From Actinomycetes bacterium (lineage in GTDB: Bacteria; Actinomycetota; Acidimicrobiia; Spongiisociales; UBA5794), in contig JAMBLK010000296.1 of assembly GCA_023336855.1 (NCBI GenBank), forward strand, positions 1 through 6,452: a stretch of 6,452 nucleotides of DNA. The letters run 5' to 3'. The notes beneath the pieces were generated by a model. That model was not told the DNA's origin. It did no database searches and saw nothing but the letters and a program-made list of their open reading frames with translations. Both the position numbers and the translations under genes were made by a program. The stretch's first letter is position 1; every line of letters begins with the position of its first letter. This document shows, one piece after another, positions 1-6,174 of the stretch.

Positions 1-2487
1 ACCCGTCCACCACTTCGAGACCACGTCGCCTGCAACCTCACCGGTGACATGCCAGGCGCCGGTCTTGATGACCTCCTTGGTGGCCTCCCACCCGGTGAGC
101 TCGAGATTCTGTTCTGCCATCTTCTGATCGGCGGCTGCATCCATCGCCCGCCACGCATCGACGGGGAGCAGTGCCAGCTCGGACTTTCCGAACGTCAACC
201 CTGCCAAGCCGACGCGGATCGGCACCTCAGGATTCCGGACCAGCCACTCCGCCAACCGACCGCCCGTCTGCCCCACCGTTGCCCCTGCGACCTTCCCCGT
301 TCCCCAGGCCACCGTGTCGTGGCACCCTTCGAGGAACACCCGCACGTCCGACTTCTCGAAGTACCGGTCCACGGCGGCCTGATCGCCGCCGCGTCGCACG
401 ATGCCGTCGCGCATCTGTTGAAGTTGCCGCCACGACGGCAACACGCCCTCTTCGAGCTGGCGATCCAGGAAGCCAACGAGGTCGGTGTATCCCTCACGCT
501 GAGCGATGTCTTCGAGACGGTCGGCCTTGAGCATGCGGAGTTGACGATCACGCTTCTCTGCTTCACCGGCGGCGTGTTCGGCGGCGGCCCGCTCGCGGCA
601 CTCCTCGGTGAATTTCCCCCATTGCTCGTCGGCGAATCTCTGATGCTCCCGAAGAGCGGCGGCGCGCCCTAGACGGTTCCGCTCGTCCCAGTACCGGTCC
701 TCATCAGCAACCGGTTCGGGTGGCACACCCGAACCCTCCCGCTTCCTGCGCGCCCACTCGAGCCACAGCCAGCCTGCGGCGGTCAGGGTCGAGGCTACGG
801 CCGCGCCGGCCTGGACCGCAGGAGGCACCATGGCGTTCTTGCCCGGCGTCACGTTCCCCGACGTCATGCGGCCTACGGAGTAGCCGGTCGCGGGATCGGT
901 CACGTTCAACAACACGACGTGATCACCAGGCGCCGGCTGAGCAATGGCCCATGTCGCACTGTTTCCCGCGGTGACCTCCGAAGCCGCCGGAGCGAACTCG
1001 ATCCGCCAGGTCACGAGAAGCGGACCGATGTCCTCCCGGTCCCGCTCGAACGTCGTCGAACACTGCAACTCGTCATCGCTCGAAACACCCGAATTGCAGC
1101 CAACGCTCACGATATGGAAACCGGCCGTCTCCTCATCCACCAGACCTCCGCCCACCTCGATGGTCACGTCAGCGTCGGAGGAGCGGCCCTCTCCGACGGC
1201 CTGCACCCCGACGTCGTGAGTGCCTGCCTCTGAGGATCCCCACGTCCACGTAGCGCTCGGGCCGGACTGAACGCCGCCGCCGTCGAGGTACCAACCGAAG
1301 GCCAGTGTCTCGCCAACGTGCCGTCCGGTCACAGTGGCCGTGCACACGACGGCCTCCTCCGGCACGGGTTGGGAAGGAACGCAGCCGATGACTGCAGCAA
1401 AGGGCGGACATCCGTCGTCAGCGGCGCCCCACTCGGTCGGACACAGATCCTCGTCGTCGGGAACGCCGTCGTCGTCGTCGTCGCCGGCGCCGACGTGTTC
1501 GCCGACGCGAATGTCGAGGAATGCGTCTGTCGTATCCCCGCCATCCGAGACGGTCACTTTGATCACATGGTCCCCCGCCGTCGGCTTGCCCCACGTCACG
1601 GAAGGAGCAGACGGCCCCTCGCGAACACCGTCGATGTACCACGCATAGGTGAGGTCGTCGTCGTCCGGGTCAGTCGCATCGACGGAGAACACAACCGCAT
1701 CGTCGGTCGTCGGGTCGCTGGGAGACGCGACGATCCCGCCGACCTCGGGGACTCGATTCTCCCGCCATACGACGCTTGTGACGTCAGTGGACCATGTTCC
1801 CACCGTCGTGCAGTGTGGGCCCCAATCGATCGATCCGGACGTGAGTAGGGCGCAGTAGTCCGTGTACCAGTCGAGTCCGCCCAGGCTCAGCCCAGAGGCG
1901 GTGATCGTCCCATACACCTCTGCCGACTGGTCGCCGGCGAAGCCGCCGAGATTGCACGTTTGGGTGGTTGTCTCCGTACCGCACTTGTAGATGCTTCCCG
2001 GTGCGGAGCGCTCGCCCTCGCCTTCTGCGTAGACGACGGCATCAACGTGGAAGGTGCCGGTGACCCGGTCCAGCGGCCCCTCGAACGTTGCTCGAGCGAG
2101 TGGGATGCCCGCAGTCCAGGTCTCCAGGTGTGTGAGGTCGTATTCATCGGGACTCTCGTGCTTGCACGCCGCGGGAACCGTATAGCTGCCTGCGCCACTC
2201 CCCACGAACGTGCCGCTGACGGTTCCCGCGATGAAGTCGGCCTCGATGTGGATCGTCCCACGAAGTACGTCAGGCACGGCAACGATGCACGGGGCGTGCT
2301 CCGTGCGATCCAACTCCCACTCCCCGTCGAGTGTGACCTGAGCGGGAACATCGGATAGTGCGGAGGCGGCTGGACCGAGGGCCAGGCTTCCGGTTGAGAT
2401 CACGGCAGCGAACAGCACGATCAGAGCGGAGGACGAACTCACCCAGCGGGTGACAGAACCTGTCTTCGTCGTTGCCCTCGATCGCAT
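1..2487 (-). CDS. Large single-pass membrane protein with PKD/Ig-like ectodomain and TSP3-like linker (partial, C-terminus off the left edge)
   Basis: Reading the minus strand from ATG at 2487 gives 829 codons without a stop to the window edge. GGGAG (2497-2501) lies 9 bases before the ATG. Residues 1-43 form a signal peptide: Arg/Lys-rich N-region, hydrophobic core SSSSALIVLFAAV, likely cleavage after ASA (41-43). Residues 46-244 are a beta-rich extracellular region with Cys 67, 128, 169, 178, 212 and 226, suited to disulfides. Residues 246-329 look like a PKD/cadherin-like domain (DATDPDDDDLTYAWYIDG, then HVIKVTVSDGGD). Residues 335-361 carry GDDDDDGVPDDEDLCP and DDGCP, as in calcium-binding thrombospondin type 3 linkers of OmpA-type proteins. 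Two further Ig/PKD-like domains follow (about 364-446 and 456-548). A membrane helix spans about 554-577, followed by ARRKRE. The cytoplasmic part has a charged helical stretch (590-690), then a Gly/Ala-rich helical region to 829. The function is unknown: a surface receptor, adhesin or delivery protein are all possible, and any C-terminal effector domain lies outside the window. Confidence 0.9.
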   Translation of the reverse strand, partial: MRSRATTKTGSVTRWVSSSSALIVLFAAVISTGSLALGPAASALSDVPAQVTLDGEWELDRTEHAPCIVAVPDVLRGTIHIEADFIAGTVSGTFVGSGAGSYTVPAACKHESPDEYDLTHLETWTAGIPLARATFEGPLDRVTGTFHVDAVVYAEGEGERSAPGSIYKCGTETTTQTCNLGGFAGDQSAEVYGTITASGLSLGGLDWYTDYCALLTSGSIDWGPHCTTVGTWSTDVTSVVWRENRVPEVGGIVASPSDPTTDDAVVFSVDATDPDDDDLTYAWYIDGVREGPSAPSVTWGKPTAGDHVIKVTVSDGGDTTDAFLDIRVGEHVGAGDDDDDGVPDDEDLCPTEWGAADDGCPPFAAVIGCVPSQPVPEEAVVCTATVTGRHVGETLAFGWYLDGGGVQSGPSATWTWGSSEAGTHDVGVQAVGEGRSSDADVTIEVGGGLVDEETAGFHIVSVGCNSGVSSDDELQCSTTFERDREDIGPLLVTWRIEFAPAASEVTAGNSATWAIAQPAPGDHVVLLNVTDPATGYSVGRMTSGNVTPGKNAMVPPAVQAGAAVASTLTAAGWLWLEWARRKREGSGVPPEPVADEDRYWDERNRLGRAAALREHQRFADEQWGKFTEECRERAAAEHAAGEAEKRDRQLRMLKADRLEDIAQREGYTDLVGFLDRQLEEGVLPSWRQLQQMRDGIVRRGGDQAAVDRYFEKSDVRVFLEGCHDTVAWGTGKVAGATVGQTGGRLAEWLVRNPEVPIRVGLAGLTFGKSELALLPVDAWRAMDAAADQKMAEQNLELTGWEATKEVIKTGAWHVTGEVAGDVVSKWWTG

Positions 2488-2543
2488 CCCCGGCTTCTCC
2501 CTGCAGGATGACGAGCGGAAACGACCTGCCGGCCGTCTCTGCT

Positions 2544-2549
2544 TGTCAA
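2544..2549 (-). promoter_or_regulatory. Possible -35 box (TTGACA) upstream of the membrane-protein gene
   Basis: On the minus strand a perfect TTGACA lies about 57 bases before the ATG at 2487. At 17-19 base spacing the downstream hexamers (GGTCGT, GTCGTT, TCGTTT) match a -10 box poorly, so only the -35 half is supported. If real, gene 1 is transcribed separately from the HTH gene behind it, which the 335-base gap also suggests. Confidence 0.3.
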
Positions 2550-2726
2550 TCATGCCGCGCTAAGTCTGCGGCCACCACGGGCGAAAGTCCATGATTGATT
2601 TGGGCGTCGGATGGACGCGGTGGTCGGTGGAGTGTCAAGCCCGAGGCACAGCCGTCACGGGATGAGACGCCGTGGGAAGACCACCGGGTTTTGGGGGGCG
2701 TGGCTGCGAAGCGATGGTCTGACAGC

Positions 2727-2742
2727 GGCCGTCGCGACGGCC
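2727..2742. repeat. Perfect 16-bp palindrome in the intergenic gap
   Basis: GGCCGTCGCGACGGCC reads the same on both strands. It is nested in a wider imperfect stem: CAGCGG (2723-2728) can pair with CCGCTG (2752-2757). It lies about 80 bases beyond the stop of the HTH gene and about 240 bases upstream of the membrane-protein gene. It could be a protein-binding site or the core of a hairpin acting as a transcription end or RNA stabiliser. Without a U-tract it does not qualify as a standard terminator. Confidence 0.55.
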
Positions 2743-2822
2743 TCTCTTGGCCCGCTGCTGGGTGCGTCAATACGACGGCCTTCGTTAGAAACGTCGTGGC
2801 GCGGCGCTCACATTGGAGCGCA

Positions 2823-3827
2823 TCATCGCGTCCCGAGATACGCCTCGATGGCGCCGCGCATCCGGGCTCCCCGGTCGATGAACCAGTCGATGTACTCGTC
2901 GTACTCGTGGGTCTTCGAGATATGCCCTTTGCGATACTCGGCGATCCGGACCGCACGCCGTTCCCGGCCGGGGTCTTCGAACACGAGAGAGTGCCCGTAC
3001 GCCTGCTCGACGACACTTCGATTGGCTTCGAGTTCGTGGAGAAGCTCGAGGTTCGCCGTCCGGCTCCCCCGGTTCACATAGAGCTCGTGGCGCAGGAGCC
3101 GATTGCGGGCGAACGACGCCGACAACGAGGCGCCCCGGATCGGTGACGGCGTGGTGAAGTAGCTGCGGGGCTCGGGCCGGCGTCCATGTCCCCAATCGAG
3201 TCCCTGTTTCTCCAGCTCCTCGAGGTACCGCGTCCAGAAGTACTGGTACATCTCGGTGCGCAGGGCGCGGCCGGCGCTCCCCCGGTAGCGGCGCTCCGAA
3301 GACGTGCGCCGGCGTGGTTCGCTTCCCCCGGCGAGGCGACGGGCCATCGAGACGACCATCGCAGCGTCCTCGGGTGAGAGCGACGGGACGAGGGCCTGGA
3401 GCTCGGCGAGGGCACCCGCCGAGCTGATCCCCGGATCGGAGCTCAGCGTGCTCGACGCCATTCGCGCCACCGGAGCCACATCGGAACCCGGCGGAACCAT
3501 CCACATCGGTGACGCATCCTCCGGCACCATGCTGGCCCGAACCGACGCGTCCGGGTGTGAAACCGGCGGAGCAACGGTCTCGACCTCACCGTTCGCCCTC
3601 GCGAGCAGATCCGATGCCTCGATCCCGAGCGCCCCGGCGAGTGCTTCCTGCACCGCTGCAGAAGGGAGCTTCTGGCCCGACTCGATCGCCGAGAGGTAGG
3701 AGTATGAGATGCCCGCCGTCGAAGCGAGTTCCTTGCGATCGAGGCCGTGCTCTTCCCGGAGCTGACGAACGACGGCGCCGTAGGCGGCGAGGAACGCCGG
3801 ATCGGTGCTGAGTTGGTCCAAAGCCAT
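2823..3827 (-). CDS. XRE-family HTH protein with C-terminal DUF4268 domain
   Basis: The protein has 334 residues, from ATG at 3827 to TGA at 2823-2825. Residues about 14-78 are a Cro/C1-type helix-turn-helix: VVRQLREEHGLDRKELASTA, then GISYSYLSAIESGQKLPS, followed by a final helix ending near DLLAR. Residues 79-189 are a Pro/Ala/Ser-rich linker, probably mostly disordered. Residues about 190-331 resemble DUF4268: MYQYFWTRYLEELEKQGLDW, GASLSASFARNRLLRHELYV, a helix LELLHELEANRSVVEQAYG, then RIAEYRKG and DWFIDRGARMRGAIEAYL. From family knowledge, DUF4268 often forms the C-terminal part of nuclease-like or defence-associated proteins; its activity is not firmly known. Here it probably acts as a sensor or effector module on a DNA-binding protein. 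The gene is divergent from the vWA operon across 88 bases with inverted half-sites, so I infer autoregulation and control of that operon. A weak AGGGTGG precedes the start. Confidence 0.88.
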   Translation of the reverse strand: MALDQLSTDPAFLAAYGAVVRQLREEHGLDRKELASTAGISYSYLSAIESGQKLPSAAVQEALAGALGIEASDLLARANGEVETVAPPVSHPDASVRASMVPEDASPMWMVPPGSDVAPVARMASSTLSSDPGISSAGALAELQALVPSLSPEDAAMVVSMARRLAGGSEPRRRTSSERRYRGSAGRALRTEMYQYFWTRYLEELEKQGLDWGHGRRPEPRSYFTTPSPIRGASLSASFARNRLLRHELYVNRGSRTANLELLHELEANRSVVEQAYGHSLVFEDPGRERRAVRIAEYRKGHISKTHEYDEYIDWFIDRGARMRGAIEAYLGTR

Positions 3828-3846
3828 GCCGCCACCCTATCACAGA

Positions 3847-3887
3847 ATTACTCCTTGCATAGTTATTCTTCTTGGAGTAATATACTC
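3847..3887. promoter_or_regulatory. Putative divergent operator with repeated TTACTCC-type half-sites
   Basis: ATTACTCC (3847-3854) and GGAGTAAT (3874-3881) are perfect 8-base inverted copies. The second overlaps a tighter palindrome, GAGTA-ATA-TACTC (3875-3887). A degenerate direct copy, TTATTCT, lies at 3863-3869. The sites occupy an AT-rich island between an HTH regulator and a divergent operon, the usual place for an autoregulatory XRE operator. Binding there would cover the TATACT box of the plus-strand operon. Which protein binds is inferred, not shown. Confidence 0.6.
3881..3886 (+). promoter_or_regulatory. Likely -10 box (TATACT) of the vWA-ADPRH operon
   Basis: TATACT matches the TATAAT consensus at five of six positions and would start transcription near 3892-3895, giving a leader of about 20 bases before the ATG at 3916. 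No good -35 lies at 17 bases (CATAGT). TTGCAT (3855-3860) would instead pair at 17 bases with the overlapping TAATAT (3878-3883). Either choice sits inside the inverted half-sites, consistent with repression by occlusion or with an activator compensating for a weak -35. Confidence 0.45.
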
Positions 3888-3904
3888 TGCAGTGACAACG
3901 CATC

Positions 3905-3911
3905 AAGGAGG
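3905..3911 (+). promoter_or_regulatory. Shine-Dalgarno site fixing the vWA gene start
   Basis: AAGGAGG lies 4 bases before ATG 3916. It decides against the longer open frame from 3805, which would overlap the divergent HTH gene and translate the operator region. Confidence 0.85.
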
Positions 3912-3915
3912 CGTC

Positions 3916-4533
3916 ATGCAACAAGATTCCGCACTCATCACCTTCGTCCTCGACGAATCAGGTTCGATGACACGCATCGCCCAGGCCGCCAGGGACGGCT
4001 TCAACGAGTACCTCCAGGAGCAGGTCGCCCACGGCGGCCCGACCTGGTGGACCCTCACAACCTTCGCCAACCACCCCACAACCCGCTTCGCCGTCATCCC
4101 CGGCGCCGAGGTCCGACCCCTCGGGGACGACTACTCCCCCCACGGCATGACCGCCCTGTTGGACGCCGTCGGTCGCTCCGTGGTCAAGACCCAGGCGTAC
4201 CTCGAGACTCTCGGTGACGATCGCCCGTCGGACGTCATCATGGTGATCCTGACCGACGGTATGGAGAATGCATCGCAGCGCTGGACCGCTCGCCAGGTCT
4301 TCGATCTCATCACCGAGGCGGAAGAGAGCGGCTGGCAGTTCGTGTTCCTCGGAGCCAACCAGGACTCATGGTCCGTGGCGCGGGACATGGGGATCCGCAA
4401 GGGAGCCGTCGTCGACTGGGCGCCAAACAAGGCATCGTACGACCGGGCTATCGGTGAAGCTTCGATGGCATCTGCCGACTACCGCAGAGAGAAGATGCCC
4501 CAGACCCGCTACCGCGACCGCCGGGAACGGTAG
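3916..4533 (+). CDS. vWA-domain protein with intact MIDAS (TerY/YegL-like)
   Basis: The protein has 205 residues, starting at the ATG after AAGGAGG. It is almost entirely one von Willebrand factor A domain. The metal-ion-dependent adhesion site is complete: D13-x-S15-x-S17 in LITFVLDESGSM, T79 in HGMTALLDAVG, and D114 in VIMVILTDGMENAS. The tail has GWQFVFLGANQDSWSVARDMG (about 139-159), which I recall from stand-alone bacterial and phage vWA proteins, and ends in a basic RYRDRRER. There is no signal peptide or membrane helix, so it is cytoplasmic. Such vWA proteins usually bind Mg2+ and act as scaffolds in protein complexes; TerY-like relatives occur in stress and conflict operons. It leads an operon, 26 bases before a small membrane-protein gene and then two ADP-ribosylglycohydrolases. 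Its partner is unknown; the operon products are the natural candidates. Confidence 0.92.
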   Translation: MQQDSALITFVLDESGSMTRIAQAARDGFNEYLQEQVAHGGPTWWTLTTFANHPTTRFAVIPGAEVRPLGDDYSPHGMTALLDAVGRSVVKTQAYLETLGDDRPSDVIMVILTDGMENASQRWTARQVFDLITEAEESGWQFVFLGANQDSWSVARDMGIRKGAVVDWAPNKASYDRAIGEASMASADYRREKMPQTRYRDRRER

Positions 4534-4559
4534 GCAGGCCTGGGTAGTCGGAGTATCGG

Positions 4560-4718
4560 ATGAACACGTGGACGAAGTCCGCACCCGCCGTCGCTGCAAT
4601 CGGCCTCGGTGGGTGCGGGCCCCCATCGGTCGTTCCCGGTCCGACGCTCTCGTGGTGGCTGGTCTTCGTCATCATCGGTGGCTTTGTCCTGTACGCCTAT
4701 CTTCACAAAGGGAGGTGA
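4560..4718 (+). CDS. Small 52-residue membrane or lipoprotein-like peptide
   Basis: ATG 4560 to TGA 4716-4718 encodes 52 residues. GGAG (4550-4553) sits 6 bases before the start. The N-terminus (MNTWTKSAPAVAAIGLGGCG) looks like a short lipoprotein signal with a lipobox-like LGGC (Cys19), although its hydrophobic core is weak. After a Pro-rich link (PPSVVPGP), residues about 31-48 (SWWLVFVIIGGFVLYAYL) form a clear membrane helix ending in HKGR. It may be a lipid-anchored, single-pass peptide or simply a single-pass protein. Its stop codon lies within the Shine-Dalgarno region of the next gene and ends 2 bases before that gene's start, so the two are probably translationally coupled. I recognise no family. 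Its place between the vWA and ADP-ribosylglycohydrolase genes suggests a membrane anchor or partner for the operon products. Confidence 0.7.
   Translation: MNTWTKSAPAVAAIGLGGCGPPSVVPGPTLSWWLVFVIIGGFVLYAYLHKGR
4708..4718 (+). promoter_or_regulatory. Strong Shine-Dalgarno site that decides a TTG start
   Basis: AAGGGAGGTGA is close to the full anti-Shine-Dalgarno complement. Its AGG core ends 5 bases before TTG 4721, the right spacing for initiation there. The in-frame GTG at 4715 overlaps the site itself and so cannot be the start. The site also contains the stop codon of the 52-residue gene. Confidence 0.8.
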
Positions 4719-4720
4719 CC

Positions 4721-6172
4721 TTGCACGCCCGACATGACAGAGCAGCCGGCGTCCTCGTCGGTCTCGCCGCGGGTGATGCCCTCGGTGCCGGATACGAGTT
4801 CGGACCAGCATTCGATGGCCCGGTCGAGATGAAGGGCGGTGGACCGTTCGGTTGGGAGCCGGGTGAGTGGACCGATGACACGCAGATGGCGATCTGCATC
4901 GCCGAGCAGGCGTCCACCGGAGATCTCGACCTCGGGCTCGTCGGTGACCGCTTCATCGCCTGGGCGGGCGAGGCGAACGACATCGGGAACCAGACGCGCG
5001 CCGTCCTCTCACGAGCGATCGACGGAAGCGACCTACCCGAAGCCGCCGCAACGCATCTCCTCCAACGCCCGAGCCACTCGGCCGGGAACGGTTCGCTGAT
5101 GCGCACCGGACCGGTCGCCCTCCCCTTCCTCGGAGATCGAGACCGGATCGCCGAGGCGGCCCGCGAGGTCTCGGCGCTCACCCACGCCGACCCCCTCGCC
5201 ATCGACGCGTGCGTGCTGTGGAGCCTCGCCGTCGCCGAAGCCGTCGAGACGGGAGAGGTCCCCGGCATGCACAACGGCCTCGGCTATCTCCCCGCCGACC
5301 GGAGAGACCATTGGGGCGGGATCATCGACGATGCCGAGAGACAGTCTCCCAACGTCTTCACGCCGAACGGCTTCGTCGTTACCGCGCTCCAGGCGGCGTG
5401 GTCGTCGATCGTCCACACCCCCATCCCGGAGGACCAACCGGCCCGGCATCTGCAGGCAACGCTCGAGAACGCCGTCCGGATCGGGAACGACACCGACACC
5501 GTCGCCGCCATCGCCGGGACGCTCCTCGGGGCTATCTGGGGTTCGTCGGCGGTGCCGCTCGAGTGGAAGGCTGCGATGCACGGCTGGCCGGGACGTACGA
5601 CGACGCGGGACCTCGCACGGATCGCCCTCCTGTCCCTCAACGGCGGATCGGGTGACAGCATCGGCTGGCCTCAGGAGGCGGATCTTCTCCCCCAGTACGA
5701 GAGGAACTACCCGCAGCAGCCGCTCGCCGTCTCGTTGCCCGACGATCCCGGCGTCCTGATCGGGAACGTCGCCGGGACCGTCGTCGCCGATGCGGATGTG
5801 GTCGTATCCCTCTGCCGGATGGGATCCAATCCCGTCGGATCGGCGCACTTCGACGTACGGCTCCTCGACGAGGCGAACCCGGCGGCGAACCCGCATCTCG
5901 ACTTCATCCTCGACGACACGGCACGATTCATCTCCACGCTGCGCGACGCTGGCAAGACGGTGTTCGTGCACTGTGTCCGGGCCGAGAGCCGGACACCGAC
6001 CGTTGCCGCAGCCTATCTCGCACACCGGATCGGCATCTCAGGATCCGACGCCCTCGCCCGGATCCGAATCGTGCTGCCAACCGCTGATCCGAACCCGGGG
6101 TTCCTCGTCGCACTCGACCGGATCGACCCCTACAACGTCGGAGACATGCTCCCCGACGAGGAGAACGAATAG
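4721..6172 (+). CDS. ADP-ribosylglycohydrolase fused to a dual-specificity-phosphatase-like domain
   Basis: Starting at TTG 4721 the protein has 483 residues. Residues 1 to about 315 form an ADP-ribosylglycohydrolase (DraG/ARH) domain: GLAAGDALG (14-22), WTDDTQM (50-56), GNGSLMR (122-128) and GNDTDT (255-260). The expected binuclear Mg2+ ligands are present: T51, D52, D53, D257, D259 and T260. The family removes ADP-ribose from protein side chains or cleaves related ADP-ribosyl bonds. Residues about 335-470 form a Cys-phosphatase domain with the HCX5R loop H417-C418-VRAES-R424-TP and a candidate general acid D383 in LLDEANPAANPHLDF. The usual loop Gly is Ala421. From general knowledge this fusion occurs in other actinobacteria. 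The phosphatase might act on a phosphoprotein or a phosphorylated ADP-ribose product; which is unknown. No signal peptide is present, so it is cytoplasmic. A longer in-frame reading from 4268 is rejected because it would overlap the vWA and small genes. Confidence 0.93.
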   Translation: MHARHDRAAGVLVGLAAGDALGAGYEFGPAFDGPVEMKGGGPFGWEPGEWTDDTQMAICIAEQASTGDLDLGLVGDRFIAWAGEANDIGNQTRAVLSRAIDGSDLPEAAATHLLQRPSHSAGNGSLMRTGPVALPFLGDRDRIAEAAREVSALTHADPLAIDACVLWSLAVAEAVETGEVPGMHNGLGYLPADRRDHWGGIIDDAERQSPNVFTPNGFVVTALQAAWSSIVHTPIPEDQPARHLQATLENAVRIGNDTDTVAAIAGTLLGAIWGSSAVPLEWKAAMHGWPGRTTTRDLARIALLSLNGGSGDSIGWPQEADLLPQYERNYPQQPLAVSLPDDPGVLIGNVAGTVVADADVVVSLCRMGSNPVGSAHFDVRLLDEANPAANPHLDFILDDTARFISTLRDAGKTVFVHCVRAESRTPTVAAAYLAHRIGISGSDALARIRIVLPTADPNPGFLVALDRIDPYNVGDMLPDEENE

Positions 6173-6174
6173 CC

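Larger units (their letters stand above)
2488..2822. other. Long intergenic gap between two minus-strand genes
   Basis: This 335-base stretch separates the stop of the HTH-DUF4268 gene from the start of the membrane-protein gene. It contains the gene 1 ribosome binding site, a possible -35 box, a perfect 16-bp palindrome (2727-2742) and a separated 7-base inverted pair (GGTGGTC 2619-2625 with GACCACC 2679-2685). Open frames crossing it give Arg/Ser/Pro-rich translations without a recognisable domain and without a convincing ribosome binding site. No T-run follows any stem, so no intrinsic terminator is called. It may hold a small RNA, leader or operator, but nothing identifies one. Confidence 0.5.

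Noticed and set aside
49..672. Plus-strand open frame of 207 codons
   Set aside because: It is antisense to the continuous membrane-protein frame, has no domain and no ribosome binding site.
1468..1482. GTC x5 microsatellite
   Set aside because: It simply encodes Asp336-Asp340 of the calcium-binding TSP3-like linker on the minus strand, so protein function explains it.
2591..2665. 24-codon plus-strand ORF in the gap (MIDLGVGWTRWSVEC...)
   Set aside because: It has no clear Shine-Dalgarno site, no promoter and no recognisable features; it is too short to support alone.
2761..2825. Integron attC-like core around CGTTAGAAAC
   Set aside because: The GTTRRRY rule fails at the last base (GTTAGAA), and no matching partner core or integrase was found.
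2546..3016. Minus-strand frame of 156 codons covering most of the 2488-2822 gap
   Set aside because: It overlaps the HTH gene out of frame, starts inside it, has no ribosome binding site, and its gap portion is Arg/Pro/Ser-rich with no recognisable domain.
2785..3504. Minus-strand open frame of 239 codons overlapping the HTH gene
   Set aside because: It is the same strand in a shifted frame with an Arg/Pro/Gly-rich translation, while the HTH-DUF4268 frame has clear domains.
3805..3915. Longer vWA start at ATG 3805
   Set aside because: It overlaps the divergent HTH gene and the operator region and lacks the AAGGAGG that precedes ATG 3916.
4268..4720. N-terminal extension of the ADP-ribosylglycohydrolase from ATG 4268
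   Set aside because: It would overlap the vWA gene and the small gene out of frame and translate to low-complexity Arg/Ser-rich sequence; the strong Shine-Dalgarno site marks TTG 4721.
5033..6025. Minus-strand open frame of 330 codons
   Set aside because: It is an antisense shadow of the ADP-ribosylglycohydrolase-phosphatase gene, with an Arg/Asp/Val-rich composition typical of GC-rich shadow frames.
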